NCBI GenBank assembly: GCA_021772135.1
Contig: JADYXQ010000086.1
Coordinates: 1 to 57,542, forward strand
Length of the DNA stretch: 57,542 bases
Origin: Candidatus Obscuribacter sp.
Lineage (GTDB): Bacteria > Cyanobacteriota > Vampirovibrionia > Obscuribacterales > Obscuribacteraceae
Direction: 5' to 3'
Shown here: piece after piece, positions 9,878-17,575 of the stretch
Numbering within the stretch: position 1 is the first letter of the stretch
Layout: each line of letters opens with the position of its first letter
Made by a program: the position numbers and the translations under genes
The notes under the pieces: model-generated
What the model saw: the letters and a program-made list of their open reading frames with translations, nothing else
Database searches by the model: none
Told to the model about the DNA's origin: nothing

Positions 9878-9960
9878 CAGGTTTCGTAAACAATTTGATT
9901 TGATTCGACGCAAGTCATTGGTGTGGGGAATAACCAGTACAGCATGAAAGGTTGCGTTGA

Positions 9961-10356
9961 ATGCAGATTGATAAAGTTATTCTCGTTGATGATGATGCCA
10001 GTATCAGGCGAATCGCTCAGATTAGTCTGGTGAAATTAGGTCCGTGGCAGGTTGATTTAGCGTCTTCCGGCACGGAGGCGTTAAGCCTTCTGGCAGAGCA
10101 GACGCCTGATGTGCTTATTCTGGATGTGATGATGCCTGAAATGGATGGACCAACAACTCTTGTTTTGATTCGAGAAAAATTTCCAGATTTCAATCGTCCA
10201 GTGATTTTCATGACCGCCAAAGTAATGACCTCTGAAGTAGAGGAATATCTGAAGCTCGGAGCAGCGGGAGTGATCGGTAAACCTTTTAATCCCAAAGATC
10301 TGGCCGACGAAGTGCGCAAAATTTGTCACGAATGGGCGATGAAGAACAATGCATGA
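9961..10356 (+). CDS. CheY-like single-domain response regulator
   Basis: A stand-alone receiver of 131 residues with no output domain. The acidic pocket VDDDAS, phospho-acceptor Asp in VLILDVMMPEMDG (about residue 53), the Thr of FMTAKV and the Lys of GKPFNPKDL are all present. Its stop overlaps the ATG of the RedB-like gene (ATGA), and that gene in turn overlaps the hybrid kinase gene (TTGA), so the three are translationally coupled. The receiver is therefore probably phosphorylated by the kinase encoded two genes downstream. Confidence 0.92.
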   Translation: MQIDKVILVDDDASIRRIAQISLVKLGPWQVDLASSGTEALSLLAEQTPDVLILDVMMPEMDGPTTLVLIREKFPDFNRPVIFMTAKVMTSEVEEYLKLGAAGVIGKPFNPKDLADEVRKICHEWAMKNNA

Positions 10357-10951
10357 AAGCTAAATTGATAAAGCCTGTGTTCGCGGTCTGGATCGTAGCG
10401 GTGGCCGTAGGCTACGGCTGTCTTTTAAATTACTCCTCCACACCGGCTTTAACCACTTCCGGTCCGTCACAATTCCCGCACTTGTCGGCACTAAAATTAA
10501 AAAAAAAGGTCTTACTCTAATTGCCTTTTTTCATCCGCAATGTCCCTGTTCGGTGGCTACCGTAACTGAGTTGCGAAATATTTTGCAGCGTAGTCACTTT
10601 GCGCAAGACGATACTAACTTAAAAGTTTATGCTGTCATTGCAAAACCTGACGGCACTGGTGCCTCATTTACTAAAAGCAGTCTTGTGTCGTCATTAGAGT
10701 CTATGCCCGGAGTGATGACGGTTGCTTACCAGGGTGACGTTGAGTCGCGTAGATTTGGCGCCCAGGCTTCCGGTCAAATTTTATTGTTTGACCAAACCGG
10801 CAAAAAAATATTCAACGGCGGCATTACCACTGAGCGTGGTCATGAAGGTGAGAGCAGTGGTGGCGAAGTATTGAGCAATTACATCAGCGGACAAAAGGCG
10901 ACTCTGAAAACCGCGCCGGTTTTTGGCTGTTCACTGGAGTCAAGTCATTGA
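10353..10951 (+). pseudogene. RedB-like thioredoxin-fold protein, frameshifted in an A9 run
   Basis: The first frame begins at ATG 10353 with a membrane anchor (about residues 6-25, PVFAVWIVAVAVGYGC) and runs to a stop at 10518-10520. The rest of the protein is in the -1 frame: GLTLIAFFHPQCPCSVATVTELRN continues to 10951. The two frames meet at nine consecutive A (10499-10507), and one more A would join them. The H-P-Q-C-P-C motif and following helix match RedB-type thioredoxin-fold proteins, which are membrane-anchored and exposed outside the cytoplasm. Homopolymer sequencing error, real mutation and slippage are all possible. It is embedded between a receiver and a hybrid kinase gene with overlaps at both ends. 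Confidence 0.8.
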
Positions 10952-13896
10952 ATGACAACGCGCCGGCCCCATCACCTGTACATCGCTGGTTAACTGAGCG
11001 TGGCTGGAATGTTCTGCCTGTAAATTCCGCTCTGGCGAATAGTCTCTATGAGACCGAAAGGCTGGCGATCTACAAACGCACTGACCAGCTCTTTGGTTGG
11101 CTCATGATCGTTCAATGGCTGGCTGCTATTGTCGTCGCCGCTACCATATCTCCGCTTGCCTGGGCCGGTCGTGATTCATATATTCACCCCCATGTATTTT
11201 TTGCCACTATTTTCGGCTCCCTCATCACTTTGTTTCCAGCTTATCTGGCTTTCAGGCATAATGGCGAACCGCTGACCAGGCATACAATTGCCGCCTGTCA
11301 AATGCTTTATTCCGGTCTTTTGGTTCACCTGACAGGCGGACGCATAGAAACGCACTTTCACATTTTTGGTTCGCTGGCCTTTCTCTCATTTTATCGAGAC
11401 TGGCGGGTTATTGTCACCGCATCCGGTGTCACTCTCTTTGACCACATATTGAGGGGAGTTTTTATACCGCAGTCAATTTATGGAGTTGTGGTCGCCAGCC
11501 CGTGGCGCACTGTCGAGCACGTCTGGTGGGTAGTATTTGAAGACATTTTCCTGCTCAAGGCCGGGCATCAAAGTTTATGTTCCATGGTTAGTTCGGCCAA
11601 CGAACAAGCCGAACTGAGTGAAACGCGCAGGCGTGTTGAAGAAATTGTGACGCAGCGAACGGATGAATTGCGTAGTAGCGAAAATCGCTACCGGGTGTTG
11701 TGCGAAACTGCACCAGTAGGCATTTTTCTCACATCGTTTGATGGCAAATGTATTTACGTCAATAATCGCTTTTGTGAAATTTATAATCTTACTACAGAGC
11801 AGGCCCGCGGTGATGGGTGGAACGATGTAGTAGCCGACGTTGACTTTGAGTATGTGAAAACCGCATGGTTAAATTGCGCTCGCGGCGATGGACACTGTGA
11901 TATTCAATATCGCCTGAAAGGAGAAAAAATTTCTTGGGTCCATGTGCTGGCCACTCGTGTTAACGCCGGGGGTGCTCTGGATCAAGACACTTATGTGGGA
12001 ACAGTTGAAGTAGTCACAGAGCGGGTACTGGCTGAACAGGGAAGGCGCGACAAAGAACTTGTGCACGCTCAACTTGCGTCAATAGTCGAACACTCTAATG
12101 ATTCCATTGTCGGCAAAACGACTGATGGTTTTGTCACCAGCTGGAATCCCGCTGCTGAGAGGTTATTTGGCTATACCAGTGAAGAGATGGTTGGCGATAC
12201 AATAACCAGATTAATACCCGAATCAAAAAAGGGCGAAGATATCGATATCGACGATCAAGCGCGCAACGGTAATAAAATTGATGATTTTGAAACCGTGCGC
12301 GTGCACAAAAATGGCAAGCTCATTGATGTGGCTCTGACCTATTCTCTGATGATGGATGAACTTGGGCAACCTTTTGGTGTTTCGATAATTTACCGTGATA
12401 TTTCTCAGCGCAAAGAAGTTGAGAAAAGATTGAGTGAGTTTTACTCGACGATTTCTCACGAATTGCGCACACCGCTCACCTCAATCAGGGGCGCACTTGG
12501 ACTTATCGATGATGAGATTATTGAGATGGGCTCGGAAGAGTGCGCGGAGATGATCAAAGTCGCGCGTAGTAGCTCAGAGCGATTGGTGCGATTGATCAAT
12601 GATATTCTCGATATTAAGAAGATCGAAGCGGGCAAGCTCGAACTGCGTCTTGAGAAAATTGATGCCGCCACCCTGGTATCACGCGCCGTCGCCGCCATGG
12701 AAGGCATGGCCATTGCCAACAATATCCATTTGCTCAAAGATATCGGCCAAACTGCCACCGTAGAAGTTGATGCTGACCGGATTCTTCAGGTTTTAACCAA
12801 TCTGATTTCTAACGCCATTAAATTCAGTTTGCCGAAACATTCAGTCAATATCGCGCTGAGTGTTAGACCAGACGGAAGTTTGCGTTTCAGCGTCACTGAT
12901 GAAGGTGAAGGAATTCCGCTGCATCTGCAGTCGAAACTGTTCCAGCGTTTTCAGCAAGTCGATTCGTCCGACACACGTGCCAAGGAGGGCACCGGCCTTG
13001 GCCTGGGGCTGTGCAAAGCGATCGTGGAAGAACACGGCGGTTTAATTGGACTTCATAGCTCAGAAATTACCGGCAGCACGTTCTGGTTCGACTTGCCCAC
13101 TGTAGATGTTGCTAAACGCATTATTGCTAATGTGCATGCCGGTTCATCGACGATTTTATTAGTCGAAGATGACGACAATCTGGCTCAGTTTATGCGTTTG
13201 GTATTGCGCAAGGCCGGCTATCAAACTACTCATGTGGCCAGCAGTCAAGAAGCCATGGACGCCATCACGGAGCACTTACCCAATCTAATTTTGCTTGATT
13301 TGCACCTGCCGGATGGTAATGGGCTGGAAATTTTGCAGTTCTTAAAAGACAAATATCCAGAGGCCAACGTGCCGGTGATTGTAACCACAGGTCAGGAAAT
13401 CGATCAACTTTCGCTCTCGTATCCGGTACTGCTTGACTGTTTCTTTAAACCTCTCGAGATCAGTCAATTACTGGCTTGCATTGAAAAAGCCATAGTCAAA
13501 ACTACCTCTCGCCGTGTACTGCTCGTTGAAGACGACGAAGAGGCCAGGCAGGTTATTTCAGCACAGCTGCGGTCGATTGACGCCATTTGTATGGAGGCTC
13601 ATGACGGAGCGGAAGCTCTGGCGATGACTGAGAGTTTTCAGCCTGATTTAATAATTTTAGACGTGGGTTTGCCCAAGTTAAATGGTTTTGAAGTGATCAA
13701 CGCTTTGCAAAAAGGCCCCTTTGCTCTGGTACCGCTGCTGGTGTATTCTGGTCAGGAGCTCAATGACAAAGACAGACGCAAGCTCAGTTTGGGTTTGACT
13801 AAACACTTAAATAAGGGGCGTGTTTCGCCGCAAGAATTTGTGCGCAGCGTACAAGAAATTTTAGACCAGCTTGGTGTCGTAGACGGCCGTGCTTAA
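10948..13896 (+). CDS. Membrane hybrid sensor histidine kinase with PAS domains and two receivers
   Basis: A 982-residue protein. The N-terminal membrane domain (about residues 48-200) has five or six hydrophobic segments and the pattern ETHFHIFGSLAFLSFYRDWRV seen in several sensor proteins. A short coiled coil (205-240) leads to two PAS domains (about 245-365 and 370-490), then the HisKA domain with phospho-His in FYSTISHELRTPLTS, and an ATPase domain with LTNLISNAIKFS and GTGLGLGLCK. Two receivers follow (about 735-850 with LILLDLHLPDGNG and 860-975 with LIILDVGLPKLNG). The only start consistent with this frame is TTG 10948, which overlaps the stop of the RedB-like gene. The tandem receivers suggest a phosphorelay. 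Confidence 0.92.
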   Translation: MNDNAPAPSPVHRWLTERGWNVLPVNSALANSLYETERLAIYKRTDQLFGWLMIVQWLAAIVVAATISPLAWAGRDSYIHPHVFFATIFGSLITLFPAYLAFRHNGEPLTRHTIAACQMLYSGLLVHLTGGRIETHFHIFGSLAFLSFYRDWRVIVTASGVTLFDHILRGVFIPQSIYGVVVASPWRTVEHVWWVVFEDIFLLKAGHQSLCSMVSSANEQAELSETRRRVEEIVTQRTDELRSSENRYRVLCETAPVGIFLTSFDGKCIYVNNRFCEIYNLTTEQARGDGWNDVVADVDFEYVKTAWLNCARGDGHCDIQYRLKGEKISWVHVLATRVNAGGALDQDTYVGTVEVVTERVLAEQGRRDKELVHAQLASIVEHSNDSIVGKTTDGFVTSWNPAAERLFGYTSEEMVGDTITRLIPESKKGEDIDIDDQARNGNKIDDFETVRVHKNGKLIDVALTYSLMMDELGQPFGVSIIYRDISQRKEVEKRLSEFYSTISHELRTPLTSIRGALGLIDDEIIEMGSEECAEMIKVARSSSERLVRLINDILDIKKIEAGKLELRLEKIDAATLVSRAVAAMEGMAIANNIHLLKDIGQTATVEVDADRILQVLTNLISNAIKFSLPKHSVNIALSVRPDGSLRFSVTDEGEGIPLHLQSKLFQRFQQVDSSDTRAKEGTGLGLGLCKAIVEEHGGLIGLHSSEITGSTFWFDLPTVDVAKRIIANVHAGSSTILLVEDDDNLAQFMRLVLRKAGYQTTHVASSQEAMDAITEHLPNLILLDLHLPDGNGLEILQFLKDKYPEANVPVIVTTGQEIDQLSLSYPVLLDCFFKPLEISQLLACIEKAIVKTTSRRVLLVEDDEEARQVISAQLRSIDAICMEAHDGAEALAMTESFQPDLIILDVGLPKLNGFEVINALQKGPFALVPLLVYSGQELNDKDRRKLSLGLTKHLNKGRVSPQEFVRSVQEILDQLGVVDGRA

Positions 13897-13897
13897 A

Positions 13898-15373
13898 CTA
13901 TTTCGCGGCGCAAGCAAAAGCCCCTCGCAGAGCGGCTTGCCAGCCGGCGTAATCTGTTTGCCGATCAGCAGTCGGCATGAATTTTGAATCGCTCTGCCAG
14001 CCGTTGGAAAACTCTTTTTTGCTTTTGATCAGTCCGGTTTTTAGAGCGGCCATGGCTGCCACGCCCCAGGCGGTAGACTCAGATTGTGATGCTCTTAGAA
14101 CCGGCACTCCGGCAATATCGGCCTGGAATTGCACCATGAAATTATTCTGCGTGGCACCGCCGTCCACGCGCAACTCTTTAATGCTGATGCCGTTTTTCTT
14201 CATATCTTCGACAACGTCGCCAATTTGATATGCCATCGCTTCAAGTGCAGCACGAACAAGATGAGCTCGCCCTGTGCCTCTTGTCAGTCCGACAATGGTG
14301 CCCCGTACATCTGAATTCCACCAGGGTGAACCTAAACCAACCAGAGCCGGAACGAAATAAACACCTTCATTTGAATCTAATGACAGTGCCAGCTCTTCAG
14401 TGTCGCTACTCGATTCAATGATGCCGAGCCCATCTCTCAGCCATTGAATGGCGGCGCCTGCGACGAAGATGGCACCTTCAAAAGCATAAATTGGATCTTT
14501 TCCTTCTTGCTGCCAGCCCACTGTCGTCAGTAAACCTTTTGCTAATCTTGGTTTGTGGCCGATATTGGCCAGAAGAAAGCCGCCTGTACCATATGTGCAT
14601 TTGGCCATGCCTTCTTCCAAACATGCCTGTCCAAATAACGCAGCCTGCTGGTCGCCTAAAACCGCCAGTATCGGCGCCGAGAAGCCAAGCAGATCAGCTC
14701 TGGTGGTGCCAAAGTTAGAATCAGACGGTTGTACTTTCGGTAGTACCTGTGGTGGCACGTCTACCAGCTTTAGCAATTCGTCGTCCCAGGACATTGTGTT
14801 AATATTAAAAAGCATGGTGCGCGAAGCGTTACTGCCCTCGGTGGCATGCACTTTTTCTTCTGTCAAATTCCAAATCAACCAGCTGTCGATGGTACCAAAA
14901 CACAATTTGCCTGCTTTGGCTTTGTCGCGGGCGCCAGGGACGTTGTCTAAAATCCAGGCGACCTTGGGCCCAGAAAAATAAGCGTCCGGAATCAAACCGG
15001 TTTTCTGGCGAAATAGCTCAGCGTCTTTGCGTAAGTTATCGGCTAATTCTTGCGTACGCCGGCATTGCCAGACAATGGCATGGTGGATTGGTTTACCTGT
15101 TTCTTTATCCCAAACTACCGTGGTTTCGCGTTGGTTGGTAATGGCGACGCAAGCAATTTCTTCCCCTTCAATACCGGCCTTCTTGATGGCGGTTTTGATG
15201 CACTCAATTTGTGTCGCAAGAATTTCGCTGGCATCATGCTCGACCCAGCTAGGCCGCGGAAAAAATTGCTTGAATTCTTTTTGACCCAGCCCGATTGTTG
15301 TACCGGTTTTGTCGAAGATAATGGCGCGGCAGCTTGTGGTGCCCTGATCGATACTGAGAATGTAATTTTTCAT
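13898..15373 (-). CDS. glpK: Glycerol kinase
   Basis: Phosphorylates glycerol to sn-glycerol 3-phosphate in the cytoplasm. It has 491 residues, full length for the family. Visible marks are the phosphate loop LSIDQGTTSCRAIIFD at the N-terminus, the glycerol-contact region NQRETTVVWDKETGKPIHHAIVWQCRRT, GTIDSWLIWNLT, and the FGGY signature region in LRVDGGATQNNFMVQFQADIAGVPV. No glycerol facilitator or glycerol-3-phosphate dehydrogenase gene is adjacent. Its ATG overlaps the stop of a small secreted-protein gene by 4 bases, so it is probably the last gene of a minus-strand operon. It ends 2 bases from the convergent kinase stop. Confidence 0.96.
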   Translation of the reverse strand: MKNYILSIDQGTTSCRAIIFDKTGTTIGLGQKEFKQFFPRPSWVEHDASEILATQIECIKTAIKKAGIEGEEIACVAITNQRETTVVWDKETGKPIHHAIVWQCRRTQELADNLRKDAELFRQKTGLIPDAYFSGPKVAWILDNVPGARDKAKAGKLCFGTIDSWLIWNLTEEKVHATEGSNASRTMLFNINTMSWDDELLKLVDVPPQVLPKVQPSDSNFGTTRADLLGFSAPILAVLGDQQAALFGQACLEEGMAKCTYGTGGFLLANIGHKPRLAKGLLTTVGWQQEGKDPIYAFEGAIFVAGAAIQWLRDGLGIIESSSDTEELALSLDSNEGVYFVPALVGLGSPWWNSDVRGTIVGLTRGTGRAHLVRAALEAMAYQIGDVVEDMKKNGISIKELRVDGGATQNNFMVQFQADIAGVPVLRASQSESTAWGVAAMAALKTGLIKSKKEFSNGWQSDSKFMPTADRQTDYAGWQAALRGAFACAAK

Positions 15374-15909
15374 TTTCGTCTATCCGGTGAAATTATGGCG
15401 GGGCGTTTCTTCGGTTTATCAAATACTGTTTGTTTCTTTTCGGTCTGAGAGCTATTGGCAATTTGATAGTTTCTACAAAAAATCTGGGTACCTCGTTTTA
15501 CCAGTTCGTTGATGCGCCGCGGATAATTACCGGACATGGTGGCTTTCATCTTCAAGCTCCAGATCGGTCCGGTGTTGGAGGTCACTTTTAAAAGTAAATC
15601 GTACGCATTTTCTCCATCTTCTTTCAACTGCAATGAAAGGATGTGAGTGGCGGTTTTTGGCTCAATATCTACACCCAACCTTCCTACTTGTTCGCTAATA
15701 ATATCTACGAGACCGGCTTCAGTAATTGCTTTTGACTTTAGCCTGGCAGGTAGAGGATGAACGCCAAGACAGAGCTTTTTGACACCGTGCAAATTCATCA
15801 TTTCACGGCCTGAGGCCAGTTGAGTTACGGCAACGATTTCGTCAGCTCGTACTGCAAGGGTCGTTAGTAGCAGTGCTGCAATGGTGAGCAAAAGAATGAA
15901 CTGCTTCAT
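15370..15909 (-). CDS. Secreted protein of unknown function
   Basis: About 179 residues from ATG 15909. A GTG four codons earlier (15921) is also in frame. The signal peptide is MKQFILLLTIAALLLTTLAVRA. The mature part has the rhythm of a small alpha/beta domain: a beta stretch (KKLCLGVHPL), a helix-like segment (AITEAGLVDIISEQVGRLG), a beta stretch (THILSLQL), then IWSLKMKATMSG and a terminal helix INELVKRGTQIFCRN, with a basic Lys/Arg tail. The neighbouring gene upstream has the same layout, so the two may be distant paralogues (inference). It lies in an operon with glpK, but no functional link is evident. Confidence 0.72.
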   Translation of the reverse strand: MKQFILLLTIAALLLTTLAVRADEIVAVTQLASGREMMNLHGVKKLCLGVHPLPARLKSKAITEAGLVDIISEQVGRLGVDIEPKTATHILSLQLKEDGENAYDLLLKVTSNTGPIWSLKMKATMSGNYPRRINELVKRGTQIFCRNYQIANSSQTEKKQTVFDKPKKRPAIISPDRRK

Positions 15910-15923
15910 TGGCTCACTCACAA

Positions 15924-16529
15924 TTAATTATTAGCCAATGCCAGATCGTTGCGAAAGTCGGCCATTGCGTCTTTGAGTTGTCTGTCGAAATTGTTATGGT
16001 TATTTTGTGCCAAAACACCTGGACGAGTTATCGACCAGACTGGAACCATGGATTCCACACCGCTTCTTGCCAGTTTAACTTTTTCAACCAGTGCGAGGTT
16101 CATGGTAAATGCCGGCTCTCCATTTGTGCCGCTTGGCGGCAGGCTATTTAACTTGAGATACAAGATTGGAACATTCGCAGGCTCGCATGATTTTCCGCTG
16201 CCTTTGGCGCAGCAATCGGCAGACTCAGAGCAGATGGTGACCTTTGTGTTAGCCAGCTCGTCGACCATAATTTTCTTAACCGCATCTTTGTTCAAACCAG
16301 CAGGGTTAAAAAACGCGTCAATTTCTGCGATGACAATTTTGATTTCGCCTAAATTCGCAAGCGCTTCAATTTTGTTAAAACCCTCTTGCGGTTTTCGTGG
16401 GTTAGTAGTGGCAGCGGCACTTCTTGGTGCTCCAGCGTCACCGCAGGCAGTCGCAAATTTCGTACTTGCCACCACAGACAGTGCACAGATTGAAATGGCC
16501 AGTTGAAAAATAAATCTTTTACTTTGCAC
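15924..16529 (-). CDS. Secreted Cys-containing protein of unknown function
   Basis: A 201-residue protein starting at GTG 16529, supported by AAGGAG six bases upstream. The signal peptide is MQSKRFIFQLAISICALSVVAST. The mature protein has a beta segment (GEIKIVIAEIDAFF), a helix (KDAVKKIMVDELANT), a Cys-rich patch (CSESADCCAKGSGKSC), a beta segment (PILYLKLNSL) and a terminal amphipathic helix (FDRQLKDAMADFRNDL). I do not recognise the family. It shares order and spacing of elements with the next gene downstream, 2 bases away. Confidence 0.72.
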   Translation of the reverse strand: MQSKRFIFQLAISICALSVVASTKFATACGDAGAPRSAAATTNPRKPQEGFNKIEALANLGEIKIVIAEIDAFFNPAGLNKDAVKKIMVDELANTKVTICSESADCCAKGSGKSCEPANVPILYLKLNSLPPSGTNGEPAFTMNLALVEKVKLARSGVESMVPVWSITRPGVLAQNNHNNFDRQLKDAMADFRNDLALANN

Positions 16530-16566
16530 TGCGTGCTCCTTATGAAATAACAGAAATAGACTTGAC

Positions 16567-17277
16567 TCATTTTTTACCGACCAGCCACGATATTACTGTC
16601 ACGACGGCGTCGGTTAACATTACCATTTGCTTTTCAGCAGTATTAGCCTTCTTCGCCTGATTAGCCAAATTTTTTTTGCTCGATTTTGCCAGCGATCTGA
16701 CAAAAGCTGCCGGCTCAGGCAGGTGGATAAAAAGTACCGCTTTCAGCTGCTTTGTGGCAAGGCCGTAATTGAGAGCGCGAAAATATAGCTCGTTGCAGAC
16801 GAAGGTGCCGGCATGATTAGAAATCTCGCAAGGATAACCGGCGGCCATAAGCGATTTGTGCATGGCAATAAGATCGATGCCGGTACGAAGTAAGCCATCT
16901 GCATTTTTATCGATTTGCTTGTCTAAGGGCTGATCACCGGTGTTGTCGGCGATGCGATAGTCTTTGCAATTTAAGGCAAAGCGTTCAATGCTCAAATACT
17001 GACGACTGCTGGCAAAGCCCGTCATAATGACAATCGAATTTTCATCTGTAGATGTCAATGAGGTCAGTACTTTTTGCAGTTTTTTCCATGCGGCAGTGCC
17101 TGCAGTGGGAAGAATAAGTTTCCTTATGTGAATTACTTTTTCGGGCCGCAAACGTCCGCCTGGTTGGACTTTTACCATGTCAGGAAAAGTATCCACCAGA
17201 GTTTGGCTGGGATTGCTCAAGTGGTCGCCGAAGGCGTCAAAGCCCGTCAACAGGCAGGTTAGCGGCTTCGATGCCAA
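16567..17277 (-). CDS. pcp: Pyroglutamyl-peptidase I family cysteine peptidase
   Basis: Removes N-terminal pyroglutamate from peptides. Catalytic residues of peptidase family C15 are all visible: Glu in GFASSRQYLSIERFALN, Cys in ISNHAGTFVCNELYFRAL and His in VLFIHLPEP. The N-terminal LLTGFDAFGDHLSNPSQ is the family opening. The open frame extends to 17403 but that part runs antisense through a tRNA gene, so I place the start at TTG 17277, which has GAGG about 10 bases upstream. This gives about 236 residues, near the usual 200-225. The insertion TGDQPLDKQIDKNADG and a basic C-terminal extension are slightly unusual. Confidence 0.85.
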   Translation of the reverse strand: MASKPLTCLLTGFDAFGDHLSNPSQTLVDTFPDMVKVQPGGRLRPEKVIHIRKLILPTAGTAAWKKLQKVLTSLTSTDENSIVIMTGFASSRQYLSIERFALNCKDYRIADNTGDQPLDKQIDKNADGLLRTGIDLIAMHKSLMAAGYPCEISNHAGTFVCNELYFRALNYGLATKQLKAVLFIHLPEPAAFVRSLAKSSKKNLANQAKKANTAEKQMVMLTDAVVTVISWLVGKK

Positions 17278-17351
17278 GGAAATGTACCTCGATAACCAGC
17301 GCGCGCGGCGCTGAGGGCGAAACAATAGTGTAGAATGTTTTCTGCTCGCAA

Positions 17352-17434
17352 GCCGAAGTGGCGAAATGGCAGACGCAGTTGACTCAAAATCAACCGCCCG
17401 CAAGGGTGTATCGGTTCAAGTCCGATCTTCGGCA
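17352..17434 (+). tRNA. tRNA-Leu (anticodon CAA)
   Basis: Acceptor stem GCCGAAG (17352-17358) pairs with CTTCGGC (17427-17433), with discriminator A. The anticodon stem GTTGA/TCAAC encloses the loop CTCAAAA, giving anticodon CAA (reads UUG). A long variable arm is typical of tRNA-Leu, and the T-loop is TTCAAGT. CCA is not encoded. A possible -10 TAGAAT lies at 17331-17336. Confidence 0.95.
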
Positions 17435-17444
17435 GTTTTTTAAG

Positions 17445-17472
17445 AAACCTACCTCATAATGGTAGGTTTTTT
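17445..17472 (+). terminator. Rho-independent terminator of tRNA-Leu
   Basis: Perfect 9-bp stem AAACCTACC / GGTAGGTTT with a 7-base loop (TCATAAT) followed by a T-run, 11 bases after the tRNA. Confidence 0.93.
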
Positions 17473-17575
17473 GCTCTTATAAAGTATTAGTCCTTGCAGC
17501 CCATCAATATTTATAGCTCTGTCCATACTTCGCCTTCACACTCAGGTGGTATGGTAAAACTGAGATATAGTTTAT

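Noticed and set aside
14553..14981. 142-residue antisense frame inside glpK
   Set aside because: Lies wholly within a well-supported gene and has no family pattern.
17278..17403. N-terminal 42 residues of the pyroglutamyl-peptidase frame
   Set aside because: This part is antisense to tRNA-Leu and its upstream region and is unlike the family.
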